A stretch of 64,000 nucleotides of DNA from Plantago major (GCA_026545765.1 CM048844.1:74171590-74235589), one strand, 5' to 3'. Shown: positions 22,201 to 38,100, counted from the first letter of the stretch. Made by a program: numbers and translations. Notes: generated by a model from the sequence alone, not told the origin.

Positions 22201-25200
22201 ATTTAAAAACGTATTTCCGAGACCTCTTCTCTTCAATAAAACTCAAAGGGGTAGTACATGATTTTTTGTGAAACACTCGATATAGTTAGTTTGTGTCAAA
22301 TTTTATTCACATGATATGGTTTGTGGTATGAAACCTATTCTACGCACATATTGAACTAGTTGGGTTGATCGAACCTCGATTTAAAAACGTATTTCCGAGA
22401 CCTCTTGTCTTCAATAAAACTCAAAGGGAGTAGTACACGATTTTTTGTAAAACACTCGATAGAGTTAGTTTGTGTCAAACTTTATTCTCATGATATGGTT
22501 TGTGGTATGAAACCTATTCTACGCACATATTGAACTATTTTGGTTGATCGGACCTCGATTTAAAAACGTATTTCCGAGACCTCTTGTCTTCAATAAAACT
22601 CAAAGAGGGTAGTACACGATTTTTTTATGAAACACTCGATAGAGTTAGTGTGTGTCAAATTTTATTCACATGATATGGTTTGTGGTATGAAACCTATTCT
22701 ACGCACATATTGAACCATTTTGGTTGATCGAACCTCGATTTAAAAACGTATTTTCGAGAGCTCTTGTCTTCAATAAAACTCAAAGGGGTAGTACATGATT
22801 TTTTGTGAAACACTCGATATAGTTAGTTTGTGTCAAATTTTATTCACATGATATGGTTTGTGGTATGAAACCTATTCTACGCACATATTGAACTATTTTG
22901 GTCGATCGGATCTCGATTTAAAAACGTATTTCCGAGACCTCTTGTCTTCAATAAAACTCAAAGGGGTAGTACACGATTTTTTGTGAAACACTCGATAGAG
23001 TTAGTTTGTGTCAAATTTTATTCACATGATATGGTTTGTGGTATGAAACCTATTTAACGCATACATTGAACTATTTTGATTGATCGAACCTAGATTTAAA
23101 AACGTATTTCCGAGACCTCTTGTCTTCAATAAAACTCAAAGGGGGTAGTACACGATTTTTTGTGAAACACTCGATAGAGTTAGTTTGTGTCAAATTTTAT
23201 TCACATGATATGGTTTGTGGTATGAAACCTATTCTACGCACATATTGAACTAGTTGGGTTGATCGAACCTAGATTTAAAAACGTATTTCCGAGACCTCTT
23301 GTCTTCAATAAAACTCAAAGGGGGTATAGTACACGATTTTTTTATGAAACACTCGATAGAGTTAGTGTGTGTCAAATTTTATTCACATGATATGGTTTGT
23401 GGTATGAAACCTATTCTACGCACACATTGAACTATTTTGATTGATCGAACCTAGATTTAAAAACGTATTTCCGAGACCTCTTGTCTTCAATAAAACTCAA
23501 AGGGGTAGTACATGATTTTTTGTGAAACACTCGATAGAGTTAGTTTGTGTCAAATTTTATTCACATGATATGGTTTGTGGTATGAAACCTATTCTACGCA
23601 CATATTGAACTAGTTGGGTTGATCGAACCTAGATTTAAAAACGTATTTCCGAGACCTCTTGTCTTCAATAAAACTCAAAGGGGGTAGTACACGATTTTTT
23701 GTGAAACACTCGATAGAGTTAGTTTGTGTCAAATTTTATTCACATGATATGGTTTGTGGTATGAACCTATTCTACGCACACGTTGAACTATTTTGATTGA
23801 TCGAACCTAGATTTAAAACGTATTTCCGAGACCTCTTGTCTTCAATAAAACTCAAAGGGGGTAGTACACGATTTTTTTTGAAACACTCGATAGAGTTAGT
23901 TTGTGTCAAATTTTATTCACATGATATGGTTTGTGGTATGAAACCTATTCTACGCACATATTGAACTATTTTGGTTGATCGAACCTCGATTTAAAAACGT
24001 ATTTCCGAGACCTCTTCTCTTCAATAAAACTCAAAGGGGTAGTACATGATTTTTTGTGAAACACTCGATATAGTTAGTTTGTGTCAAATTTTATTCACAT
24101 GATATGGTTTGTGGTATGAAACCTATTCTACGCACATATTGAACTAGTTGGGTTGATCGAACCTCGATTTAAAAACGTATTTCGAGACCTCTTGTCTTCA
24201 ATAAAACTCAAAGAGGTAGTACACGATTTTTTGGGAAACACTCGATAGAGTTAGTTTGTGTCAAATTTTATTCACATCATATGGTTTGTGGTATGAAACC
24301 TATTCTACGCACACATTGAACTATTTTGATTGATCGAACCTAGATTTAAAAACGTATTTCCGAGACCTCTTGTCTTCAATAAAACTCAAAGGGGGTAGTA
24401 CACGATTTTTTGTGAAACACTCGATAGAGTTAGTTTGTGTCAAATTTTATTCACATGATATGGTTTGTGGTATGAAACCTATTCTACTTTATATTGAACT
24501 AGTTGGGTTGATCGAACCTAGATTTAAAAACGTATTTCCGAGACCTCTTGACTTCAATAAAACTCAAAGGGGTAGTGCACGATTTTTTGTGAAACACTGA
24601 TAGAGTTAGTTTGTGTCAAATTTTATTCACATGATATGGTTTGTGGTATGAAACCTATTCTCTACACACATTGAACTATTTTGATTGATCGAACCTAGAT
24701 TTAAAAACGTATTTCGAGACCTCTTGTCTTCAATAAAACTCAAAGGGGTAGTACACTTTTTTGTGAAACACTCGATAGTTAGTTAGTGTGTCAAATTTTA
24801 TTCACATGATATGGTTTGTGGTATGAAACATATTCTACGCACATATTGAACTATTTTGGTTGATCGAACCTCGATTTAAAAACGTATTTCCGAGACCTCT
24901 TCTCTTCAATAAAACTCAAAGGGGTAGTACATGATTTTTTGTGAAACACTCGATATAGTTAGTTTGTGTCAAATTTTATTCACATGATATGGTTTGTGGT
25001 ATGAAACCTATTCTACGCACATATTGAACTAGTTGGGTTGATCGAACCTCGATTTAAAAACGTATTTCCGAGACCTCTTGTCTTCAATAAAACTCAAAGG
25101 GTGTAGTACACGATTTTTTGTAAAACACTCGATAGAGTTAGTTTGTGTCAAACTTTATTCTCATGATATGGTTTGTGGTATGAAACCTATTCTACGCACA

Positions 25201-28200
25201 TATTGAACTATTTTGGTTGATCGGACCTCGATTTAAAAACGTATTTCCGAGACCTCTTGTCTTCAATAAAACTCAAAGAGGGTAGTACAGGATTTTTTTT
25301 ATGAAACACTCGATAGAGTTAGTGTGTGTCAAATTTTATTCACATGATATGGTTTGTGGTATGAAACCTATTCTACGCACATATTGAACCATTTTGGTTG
25401 ATCGAACCTCGATTTAAAAACGTATTTTCGAGAGCTCTTGTCTTCAATAAAACTCAAAGGGGTAGTACATGATTTTTTGTGAAACACTCGATATAGTTAG
25501 TTTGTGTCAAATTTTATTCACATGATATGGTTTGTGGTATGAAACCTATTCTACGCACATATTGAACTATTTTGGTCGATCGGATCTCGATTTAAAAACG
25601 TATTTCCGAGACCTCTTGTCTTCAATAAAACTCAAAGGGGTAGTACCCGATTTTTTGTGAAACACTCGATAGAGTTAGTTTGTGTCAAATTTTATTCACA
25701 TGATATGGTTTGTGGTATGAAACCTATTTAACGCATACATTGAACTATTTTGATTGATCGAACCTAGATTTAAAAACGTATTTCCGAGACCTCTTGTCTT
25801 CAATAAAACTCAAAGGGGGTAGTACACGATTTTTTGTGAAACACTCGATAGAGTTAGTTTGTGTCAAATTTTATTCACATCATATGGTTTGTGGTATGAA
25901 ACCTATTCTACGCACATATTGAACTATTTTGGTTGATCGGATCTCGATTTAAAAACGTATTTCCGAGACCTCTTGTCTTCAATAAAACTCAAAGGGGGTA
26001 GTACACGATTTTTTGTGAAACACTCGACAGAGTTAGTGTGTGTCAAATTTTATTCACATGATATGGTTTGTGGTATGAAACATATTCTACGCACATATTG
26101 AACTATTTTGGTTGATCGAACCTCTATTTAAAAACGTATTTCCGAGACCTCTTGTCTTCAATAAAACTCAAAGGGATAGTACACGATTTTTTGTGAAACA
26201 CTCGATAGAGTTAGTTTGTGTCAAATTTTATTCACATGATATGGTTTGTGGTATGAAACCTATTCTACGCACATATTGAACTATTTTGGTTGATCGGATC
26301 TCGATTTAAAAACGTATTTCCGAGACCTCTTGTCTTCAATAAAACTCAAAGGGGGTAGTACACGATTTTTTGTGAAACACTCGATAGAGTTAGTTTGTGT
26401 CAAATTTTATTCACATGATATGGTTTGTGGTATGAAACCTATTCTACGCACATATTGAACTATTTTGGTTGATCGGATCTCGATTTAAAAACGTATTTCC
26501 GAGACCTCTTGTCTTCAATAAAACTCAAAGTGGTAGTACATGATTTTTTGTGAAACACTCGATATAGTCAGTTTGTGTCAAATTTTATTCACATGATATG
26601 GTTTGTGGTATGAAACCTATTCTACGCACATATTGAACTATTTTGGTTGATCGGATCTCGATTTAAAAACGTATTTCCGAGACCTCTTGTCTTCAATAAA
26701 TCTCAAAGGGGGTAGTACACGATTTTTTGTGAAACACTCGATATAGTTAATTTGTGTCAAATTTTATTCACATGATATGGTTTGTGGTATGAAACCTATT
26801 CTACGCACATATTGAACTAGTTGGGTTGATCGAACCTCGATTTAAAAACGTATTTCCGAGACCTCTTGTCTTCAATAAAACTCAAAGGGGTAGTACACGA
26901 TTTTTTGTGAAACACTCGATAGAGTTAGTTTGTGTCAAATTTTATTCACATGATATGGTTTGTGGTATGACACCTATTCAATGCACATATTGAACTATTT
27001 TTGTTGATCGAACCTCGATTTAAAAACGTATTTCCCAGACCTCTTGTCTTCAATAAAACTCAAAGGGGTAGTACACGATTTTTTGTGAAACACTCGATAT
27101 AGTTAGTTTGTGTCAAATTTTATTCACATGATATGGTTTGTGGTATGAAACCTATTCTACGCACATATTGAACTATTTTGGTTGATCGGATCTCGATTTA
27201 AAAACGTATTTCCGAGACCTCTTGTCTTCAATAAAACTCAAAGGGGTAGTACACGATTTTTTGTGAAACACTCGATAGAGTTAGTTTGTGTCAAATTTTA
27301 TTCACATGATATGGTTTGTGGTATGAAACCTATTCTACGCACACATTGAACTATTTTGATTGATCGAACCTAGATTTAAAAACGTATTTCCGAGACCTCT
27401 TGTCTTCAATAAAACTCAAAGGGGGTAGTACACGATTTTTTGTGAAACACTCGATAGAGTTAGTTTGTGACAAATTTTATTCACATCATATGGTTTGTGG
27501 TATGAAACCTATTCTACGCACATATTGAACTATTTTGGTTGATCGGATCTCGATTTAAAAACGTATTTCCGAGACCTCTTGTCTTCAATAAAACTCAAAG
27601 GGGGTAGTACACGATTTTTTGTGAAACACTCGACAGAGTTAGTGTGTGTCAAATTTTATTCACATGATATGGTTTGTGGTATGAAACATATTCTACGCAC
27701 ATATTGAACTATTTTGGTTGATCGAACCTCTATTTAAAAACGTATTTCCGAGACCTCTTGTCTTCAATAAAACTCAAAGGGGTAGTACACGATTTTTTGT
27801 GAAACACTCGATAGAGTTAGTTTGTGTCAAATTTTATTCACATGATATGGTTTGTGGTATGAAACCTATTCTACGCACATATTGAACTATTTTGGTTGAT
27901 CGGATCTCGATTTAAAAACGTATTACGAGACCTCTTGTCTTCAATAAAACTCAAAGGGTAGTACACGATTTTTTGTGAAACACTCGATAGAGTTAGTTTG
28001 TGTCAAATTTTATTCACATGATATGGTTTGTGGTATGAAACCTATTCTACGCACATATTGAACTATTTTGGTTGATCGGATCTCGATTTAAAAACGTATT
28101 TCCGAGACCTCTTGTCTTCAATAAAACTCAAAGTGGTAGTACATGATTTTTTGTGAAACACTCGATATAGTTAGTTTGTGTCAAATTTTATTCACATGAT

Positions 28201-29180
28201 ATGGTTTGTGGTATGAAACCTATTCTACGCACTTATTGAACTATTTTGGTTGATCGAACCTCGATTTGAAAACATATTTCCGAGAGCTCTTGTCTTCAAT
28301 AAAACTCAAAGGGGGTAGTACACGATTTTTTGTGAAACACTCGATAGAGTTAGTTTGTGTCAAATTTTATTCACATGATATGGTTTGTGGTATGACACCT
28401 ATTCAATGTACATATTGAACTATTTTTGTTGATCTAACCTCGATTTAAAAACGTATTTCCCAGACCTCTTGTCTTCAATAAAACTTAAAGGGGTAGTACA
28501 CGATTTTTTGTGAAACACTCGATAGAGTTAGTTTGTGTCAAATTTTATTCACATGATATGGTTTGTGGTATGAAACCTATTCTACGCACATATTGAACTA
28601 TTTTGGTTGATCGAACCTCGATTTAAAAATGTATTTCCGAGACCTCTTGTCTTCAATAAAACTCAAAGAGTGAAGTACACGATTTTTTGTGAAACACTCG
28701 ATATAGTTAGTTTGTGTCAAATTTTATTCACATGATATGGTTTGTGGTATGAAACCTATTCTACGCACACATTGAACTATTTTGATTGATCGAACCTAGA
28801 TTTAAAAATGTATTTCCGAGACCTCTTGTCTTCAATAAAACTCAAAGGGGGTAGTACACGATTTTTTGTGAAACACTCGATAGAGTTAGTTTGTGTCAAA
28901 TTTTATTCACATGATATGGTTTGTGGTATGAAACCTATTCTACGCACATATTGAACTATTTTGGTTGATCGGATCTCGATTTAAAAACGTATTTCCGAGA
29001 CCTCTTGTCTTCAATAAAACTCAAAGGGGTAGTACACGATTTTTTGTGAAACACTCGATAGAGTTAGTTTGTGTCAAATTTTATTCACATGATATGGTTT
29101 GTGGTATGAAACCTATTCTACGCACATATTGAACTATTTTGGTTGATCGGATCTCGATTTAAAAACGTATTTACGAGACC

Positions 29181-32100
29181 TCTTTTCTTCAATATAACTC
29201 AACAGTAGTAAACGATTTTTTTATGAAACACTCGATATAGTTAGTTTGTGTCAAATTTTATTCACATGATATGGTTTGTGGTATGAAACCTATTCTACGC
29301 ACATATTGAACTATTTTTGTTGATCGAACCTCGATTTAAAAACGTATTTCCGAGACCTCTTGTCTTCAATAAAACTCAAACGGGGGTAGGTAGTACACGA
29401 TTTTTGGTGAAACACTCGATTGCGTTAGTTTGTGTCAAATTTTATTCACATGATATGGTTTGTGGTATGAAACTTATTCTACGCACATACTGAACTATTT
29501 TGGTTGATCGAACCTCGATAAAAACGTATTTCCGAAACCTCTTGTCTTCAATAAAACTCAAAGGGGGTAGTAAACGATTTTTTGTGAAACACGCGATAGA
29601 GTTAATTTGTGTAAAATTTTATTCACATGATATGGTTTGTGGTATAAAACCTATTCTATGCACATATTGAACTATTTTGGTTGATCGAACGTATATTTAA
29701 AAACGTATTACGAGACCTCTTGTCTTCAATAAAACTCAAAGGGGTACTACACATTTTTTGTGAAACACTCGATAGAGTTAGTTTGTGTCAAATTTTATTC
29801 ACATGATATGGTTTGTGGTATGAAACCTATTCTCACATATTGAACTATTTTGGTTGATCGACCTCGATTTAAAACGTATTTCCGAGACCTCTTGTCTTCA
29901 ATAAAACTCAAAGGGGTAGTACACAATTTTTGTGAAACACTCGATAGAGTTAGTTTGTGTCTAATTTTATTCACATGACATGGTTTGTGGTATAAAAACT
30001 ATTCTACGCATATATTGAACTATTTTAGTTGATCGAACCTCGATTTAAAAACGTATTTCCGAGACCTCTTGTCTTCAATAAAACTCAAAGGGGTAGTACA
30101 CGATTTTTTGTGAAATACTCGATAGAGTTAGTTTGTGTCAAATTTTATTCACATGATATGGTTTGTGGTATGAACCCTATTCTACGCATATATTGAACTA
30201 TTTTGGTTGATCTTACCTTGATTTAAAAACGTATTTCCGAGACCTATTGTCTTCAATAAAACTCAAAGGGGTAGTACACGATTTTTTGTAAAACACTCGA
30301 TAGAGTTAGTTTGTGTCAAATTTTATTCACATGATATGGTTTGTGGTATTAAACCTATTCAACGCACATATTGAACTATATTGGTTGATTGAAGCTCGAT
30401 TTAAAAACGTATTTCCGAGTCCTCTTGTCGTCAATAAAACTCAAAGGGGGGTAGTACACGATTTTTTGTGAAACACTCGATAGAGTTAGTTTGTGTCAAA
30501 TTTTATTCACATGATATGGTTTGTGGTATGAAACCTATTCTACGCACATATTGAACTATTTTGGTTGATCGAACCTCGATTTAAAAACGTATTTCCGAGA
30601 CCTCTTGTCTTCAATAAAACTCAAAGGGGTAGTACACGATTTTTTATAAAACACTCGATAGAGTTAGTTTGTGTCAAATTTTATTCACATGATATGGTTT
30701 GTGGTATGAAACCTATTCTACGCACATATTGAACTATTTTGGTTGATCGAACCTCGATTTAAAAACGTATTTCCGAGACCTCTTGTCTTCAATAAAACTC
30801 AAAGAGGGTAGTACACGATTATTTGTGAAACACTCGATAGAGTTAGTTTGTGTGAAATTTTATTCACATCATATGGTTTGTGGTATGAAACCTATTCTAC
30901 GCATATATTGAACTATTTTGATTGATCGAACCTCGATTTAAAAACGTATTTCCGAGTCCTTTTGTCTTCAATAAAACTCAGAGGGGGTAGTACACGATTT
31001 TTTGTCAAACACTCGATAGAGTTAGTTTGTGTCTAATTTTATTCACATCATATGGTTTGTGGTGTGAAACCTATTCTACGCAGATATTGAACTATTTTGG
31101 TTGATCGAACCTCAATTTAAAACCTATTTCCGAGACCTCTTGTCTTCAATAAAACTCAAAGGAGGTAGTACACGATTTTTTGTGAAACACTCGATAGAGT
31201 TAGTTTGTGTCAAATTTTATTCACATGATATGGTTTGTGGTATGAAACCTATTCTACGCACATATTGAACTATTTTGGTTGATCGAACCTCGATTTAAAA
31301 ACGTATTTCCGAGACCTCTTGTCTTCAATAAAACTCAAAGGGGTAGTACACGATTTTTTGTGAAACACTCGATAGAGTTAGTTTGTGTCAAATTTTATTC
31401 ACATGATATGGTTTGTGGTATGAAACCTATTCTACGCACATATTGAACTATTTTGGTTGATCGGATCTCGATTTAAAAACGTATTTCCGAGACCTCTTGT
31501 CTTCAATAAAACTCAAAGGGGTAGTACATGATTTTTTGTGAAACACTCGATATAGTTAGTTTGTGTCAAATTTTATTCACATGATATGGTTTGTGGTATG
31601 AAACCTATTCTACGCACATATTGAACTAGTTGGGTTGATCGAACCTCGATTTAAAAACGTATTTCCGAGACCTCTTGTCTTCAATAAAACTCAAAGAGGT
31701 AGTACACGATTTTTTTATGAAACACTCGATAGAGTTAGTGTGTGTCAAATTTTATTCACATGATATGGTTTGTGGTATGAAACCTATTCTACGCACATAT
31801 TGAACTATTTTGGTTGATCGAACCTCGATTTAAAAACGTATTTCCGAGACCTCTTGTCTTCAATAAAACTCAAAGGGGTAGTACACGATTTTTTGTGAAA
31901 CACTCGATAGAGTTAGTTTGTGTCAAATTTTATTCACATGATATGGTTTGTGGTATGAAACCTATTCTACGCACATATTGAACTATTTTGGTTGATCGGA
32001 TCTCGATTTAAAAACGTATTTCCGAGACCTCTTGTCTTCAATAAAACTCAAAGGGGGTAGTACACGATTTTTTGGGAAACACTCGATAGAGTTAGTTTGT

Positions 32101-35100
32101 GTCAAATTTTATTCACATCATATGGTTTGTGGTATGAAACCTATTCTACGCACACATTGAACTATTTTGATTGATCGAACCTAGATTTAAAAACGTATTT
32201 CCGAGACCTCTTGTCTTCAATAAAACTCAAAGGGGGTAGTACACGATTTTTTTTGAAACACTCGATAGAGTTAGTTTGTGTCAAATTTTATTCACATGAT
32301 ATGGTTTGTGGTATGAAACCTATTCTACGCACATATTGAACTATTTTGGTTGATCGAATCTCGATTTAAAAATGTATTTCCGAGACCTCTTGTCTTCAAT
32401 AAAACTCAAAGGGGTAGTACACGATTTTTTGTGAAACACTCGATATAGTTAGTTTGTGTCAAATTTTATTCACATGATATGGTTTGTGGTATGAAACCTA
32501 TTCTACGCACACATTGAACTATTTTGATTGATCGAACCTAGATTTAAAAATGTATTTCCGAGACCTCTTGTCTTCAATAAAACTCAAAGGGGTAGTACAC
32601 GATTTTTTGTGAAACACTCGATAGAGTTAGTTTGTGTCAAATTTTATTCACATCATATGGTTTGTGGTATGAAACCTATTCTACGCATATATTGAACTAT
32701 TTTGGTTGATCGGATCTCGATTTAAAAACGTATTTCCGAGACCTCTTGTCTTCAATAAAACTCAAAGGGGTAGTACACGATTTTTTGTGAAACACTCGAT
32801 AGAGTTAGTTTGTGACAAATTTTATTCACATCATATGGTTTGTGGTATGAAACCTATTCTACGCACATATTGAACTATTTTGGTTGATCGGATCTCGATT
32901 TAAAAACGTATTTCCGAGACCTCTTGTCTTCAATAAAACTCAAAGGGGTAGTACATGATTTTTTGTGAAACACTCGATATAGTTAGTTTGTGTCAAATTT
33001 TATTCCCATGATATGGTTTGTGGTATGAAACCTATTCTACGCACATATTGAACTATTTTGGTTGATCGAACCTCGATTTAAAAACGGAGTTCGAGAACTC
33101 TTGTCTTCACTAAAACTCAAAGGGGTAGTACGATTTTTTGTAAAACACTCGATAGAGTTAGTTTGTGTCAAATTTTATTCACATGATATGGTTTGTGGTA
33201 TGAAACCTATTCTACGCACATATTGAACTAGTTGGGTTGATCGAACCTCGATTTAAAAACGTATTTCCGAGACCTCTTGTCTTCAATAAAACTCAAAGGG
33301 AGTAGTACACGATTTTTTGTAAAACACTCGATAGAGTTAGTTTGTGTCAAATTTTATTCACATGATATGGTTTGTGGTATGAAACCTATTCTACGCACAT
33401 ATTGAACTATTTTGGTTGATCGAACCTCGATTTAAAAACGTATTTCCGAGACCTCTTGTCTTCAATAAAACTCAAAGGGGTAGTACGACTTTTTTGTGAA
33501 ACACTCGATAGAGTTAGTTTGTGTCAAATTTTATTCACATGATATGGTTTGTGGTATGAAACCTATTCTACGCATATTGAACTATTTTGGTTGATCGGAT
33601 CTCGATTTAAAACGTATTTCGAGACCTCTTGTCTTCAATAAAACTCAAAGGGGTAGTACACGATTTTTGTGAAACACTCGATAGAGTTAGTGTGTGTCAA
33701 ATTTTATTCACATGATATGGTTTTTGGTATGAAACCTATTCTACGCATATTGAACTATTTTGGCTGATCGAACCTCGATTTAAAAGCGTATTTCCGAGAC
33801 CTCTTTTCTTCAATAAAACTCAAAGGGGTAGTACATTTTTTGTGAAACACTGATAGAGTTAGTTTGTGTCAAATTTTATTCACATGATATGGTTTGTGGT
33901 ATGAGACCTATTCTACGCACATATTGAACTATTTTGGTTGATCGAACCTCGATTCTAAAACATATTTCCGAGACCTCTTGTCTTCAAAAAAAATCAAAGG
34001 GGTAGTACGATTTTTTGTGAAACACTCGATAGAGTTAGTTTGTGTCAAATTTTATTCACATGATATGGTTTGTGGTATGAAACCTATTCTACGCACATAT
34101 TGAACTATTTTGGTTGATCAGATCTCGTTTTAAAAACGTATTTCCGAGACCTCTTGTCTTCAATAGAACTCAAAGGGGAGTACAGGGTTTTTGTGAAACA
34201 CTCGATAGAGTTAGTTTGTGTCAAATTTTATTCACATGATATGGTTTGTGGTATGAAACCTATTCTACGCACATATTGAACTATTTTGGTTGATCGAATC
34301 TCGATTTAAAAACGTATTTCCGAGACCTCTTGTCTTCAATAAAACTCAAAGGGTAGTACACGATTTTTTGTGAAACACTCGATAGAGTTAGTTTGTGTCA
34401 AATTTTATTCACATGATATGGTTTGTGGTATGAAACCTATTCTACGCACATATTGAACTATTTTGGTTGATCGAACCTCGATTTAAAACTTATTTCTGAG
34501 ACCTCTTGTCTTCAATAAAACTCAAAGGGGTAGTACACGATATTTTGTGAAACACTCGATAGAGTTAGTTTGTGTCAAATTTTATTCACATGATATGGTT
34601 TGTGGTATGAAACCTATTCTACGCACATATTGAACTATTTTGGTTTATCGAACCTCGATTTAAAATTATTTGTCCGAGACCTCTTGTCTTCAATAACTCT
34701 CATCGGGGTAGTACACGTTTTTTGTGAAACACTCGATAGAGTTAGTTTGTGTCAAATTTTATTCACATGATATGGTTTGTGGTATTAAACCTATTCTACG
34801 CACATATTGAACTATTTTGGTTGATCGGACCTCGATTTAAAAACGTATTTCCGAGACCTCTTGTCTTCAATAAAACTCAAAGGGGTAGGAAAACCATTTT
34901 TTTTAAAACACTCGATAGAGTTAGTTTGTGTTAAGTTTTATTCGCATTATATGGTTTGTGGTATGAAACCTATTCTACGCACATATTGAACTATTTTGGT
35001 TGATCGAACATCGATTTAAAAACGTATTTCAGAGACCTCTTGTCTTCAACAAAACTCAAAGGGGGTAGTACACGATTTTTTGTGAAACACTCGATATAGT

Positions 35101-38100
35101 TAGTTTGTGTCAAATTTTATTCACATGATATGGTTTGTGGTATGAAACCTATTCTACGCATATTGAACTATTTTGATTGATCGCACCTCGATTTAAAAAC
35201 GTATTTCCGAGACCTCTTGTCTTCAATAAAACTCAAAGGGGTAGTACATGATTTCTGTGAAACACTCGATAGAGTTTGTTTGTCAAATTTTATTCACATG
35301 ATATGGTTTGTGGTATGAAACCTATTCTACGCACATATTGAACTATTTTGGTTGATCGAACCTCGATTTAAAAACGTATTTCCGAGACCTCTTGTCTTCA
35401 ATAAAACTCAAAGGGGTAGTACATGATTTTTTGTGAAACACTCGATATAGTTAGTTTGTGTCAAATTTTATTCACATGATATGGTTTGTGGTATGAAACC
35501 TATTCTACGCACATATTGAACTATTTTGGTTGATCGAACCTCGATTTAAAAACGTATTTTCGAGACCTCTTGTCTTCAATAAAACTCAAAGGGGGGTAGT
35601 ACACGATTTTTGGTGAAACACTCGATAGAGTTAGTTTGTGTCAAATTTTATTCACATGATATGGTTTGTGGTATGAAACCTATTCTACGCACATATTGAA
35701 CTATTTTGGTTGATCGAACCTCGATTTAAAAACGTATTTCCGAGACCTCTTGTCTTCAATAAAACTCAAAGGGGTAGTACACGATTTTTTGTGAAACACT
35801 CGATAGAGTTAGTTTGTGTCAAATTTTATTCACATGATATGGTTTGTGGTATGAAACCTATTCTACGCACATATTGAACTATTTTGGTTGATCGGATCTC
35901 GATTTAAAAACGTATTTCCGAGACCTCTTGTCTTCAATAAAACTCAAAGGGGTAGTACACGATTTTTTGTGAAACACTCGATAGAGTTAGTTTGTGTCAA
36001 ATTTTATTCACATGATATGGTTTGTGGTATGAAACCTATTCTAAGCACATATTGAACTATTTTGGTTGATCGAACCTCGATTTAAAAACGTATTTCCGAG
36101 ACCTCTTGTCTTCAATAAAACTCAAAGGGGTAGTACATATTTTTGTGAAACACTCGATAGAGTTAGTTTGTGTCAAATTTTATTCACATGATATGGTTTG
36201 TGGTATGAAACCTATTCTACGCACATATTGAACTATTTTGGTTGATCAGACCTCGATTTAAAAACGTATTTCCGAGACCTCTTGTCTTCAATAAAACTCA
36301 AAGGGGGTAGTACACGATTTTTTGTGAAACACTCGATAGAGTTAGTTTGTGTCAAATTTTATTCACATGATATGGTTTGTGGTATGAAACCTATTCTACG
36401 CATATTGAACTATTTTGGTTGATCAAACCTCGATTTAAAACGTATTTCGAGACCTCTTGTCTTCAATAAAACTCAAAGGGGTAGTACACATTTTTGTGAA
36501 ACACTCGATAGAGTTAGTTTGTCAAATTTTATTCACATGATATGGTTTGTGGTATGAAACCTATTCTACGCACATATTGAACTATTTTGGTTGATCGAAC
36601 CTCGATTTAAAAACGTATTTCGAGACCTCTTGTCTTCAATAAAACTCAAAGAGGTAGTACACGATTTTTGTGAAACACTCGATAGAGTTAGTTTGTGTCA
36701 AATTTTATTCACATGATATGGTTTGTGGTATGAAACCTATTCTACGCACATATTGAACTATTTTGGTTGATCGAACCTCGATTTAAAAACGTATTTCTGA
36801 GACCTCTTGTGTTCAATAAAACTCAAAGGGGTAGTACACGAATTTTTGTGAAACACTCGATAGAGTTAGTTTGTGTCAAATTTTATTCACATGATATGGT
36901 TTGTGGTATGAAATCTATTCTACACACATATTGAACAATTTTGGTTGATCGGACCTCGATTTAAAACTTATTTCGAGACCTCTTGTCTTCAATAAAACTC
37001 AAAGAGGTAGTACACGATTTTTTGTGAAACACTCGATAGAGTTAGTTTGTGTAAAATTTTATTCACATGATATGGTTTGTGGTATGAAACCTATTCTACG
37101 CACATATTGAACTATTTTGGTTGATCGAACCTCGATTTAAAACGTATTTCGAGACCTCTTGTCTTCAATAAAACTCAAAGGGGTAGTACATGATTTTTGT
37201 GAAACACTCGATAGTTAGTTTATGTCAAATTTTATTCACATGATATGGTTTGTGGTATGAAACCTATTCTACGCACATATTGAACTATTTTTGTTGATCG
37301 GATCTCGATTTAAAAACGTATTTCCGAGACCTCTTGTCTTCAATAAAACTCAAAGGGGTAGTACATGATTTTTTGTGAAACACTCGATATAGTTAGTTTG
37401 TGTCAAATTTTATTCACATGATATGGTTTGTGGTATGAAACCTATTCTACGCACATATTGAACTATTTTGGTTGATCGAACCTCGATTTAAAAATGTATT
37501 TCCGAGACCTCTTGTCTTCAATAAAACTCAAAGAGTGTAGTACATTTATTTTTGTGAAACGCTCGATAGAGTTAGTTTGTGTCAAATTTTATTCACATGA
37601 TATGGTTTGTAGCATGAAACCTATTCTACGCACATATTGAACTATTTTGATTGATCAAACCTCGATTTAAAAACGTATTTCCGAGACCTCTTGTCTTCAA
37701 TAAAACTCAAAGGGGGTAGTACACATTTTTTGTGAAACACTCGATAGAGTTAGTTTGGGTCAAATTTTATTCACATGATATGGTTTGTGGTATGAAACCT
37801 ATTCTACGCACATATTGAACTAGTTTGATTGGTCGAACCTCGATTTAAAAACGTATTTCCGAGACCTCTTGTCTTCAATAAAACTCAAAGGGGGTAGTAC
37901 ACGATTTTTTGTGAAACACTCGATAGAGTTAGTTTGTGTCAAATTTTATTCACATGATATGGTTTGTGGTATGAAACCTATTCTACGCACATATTGAACT
38001 ATTTTGGTTGATCGGATCTCGATTTAAAAACGTATTTCCGAGACCTCTTGTCTTCAATAAAACTCAAAGGGGTAGTACACGATTTTTTGTGAAACACTCG

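Larger units (their letters stand above)
8099..29180 (+). repeat. Subarray 1: homogeneous 178-bp monomers
   Basis: About 118 monomers of near-constant length, differing mainly by recurring substitutions. Blocks are dominated by the AACTAGTTGGG type (about 14.6-24.2 kb), frequently alternating with a type reading CACACATTGAACTATTTTGA. It contains large segmental duplications with a spacing of about 2.67-2.69 kb (15 monomers) and one of about 1.6 kb (9 monomers). Confidence 0.85.
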
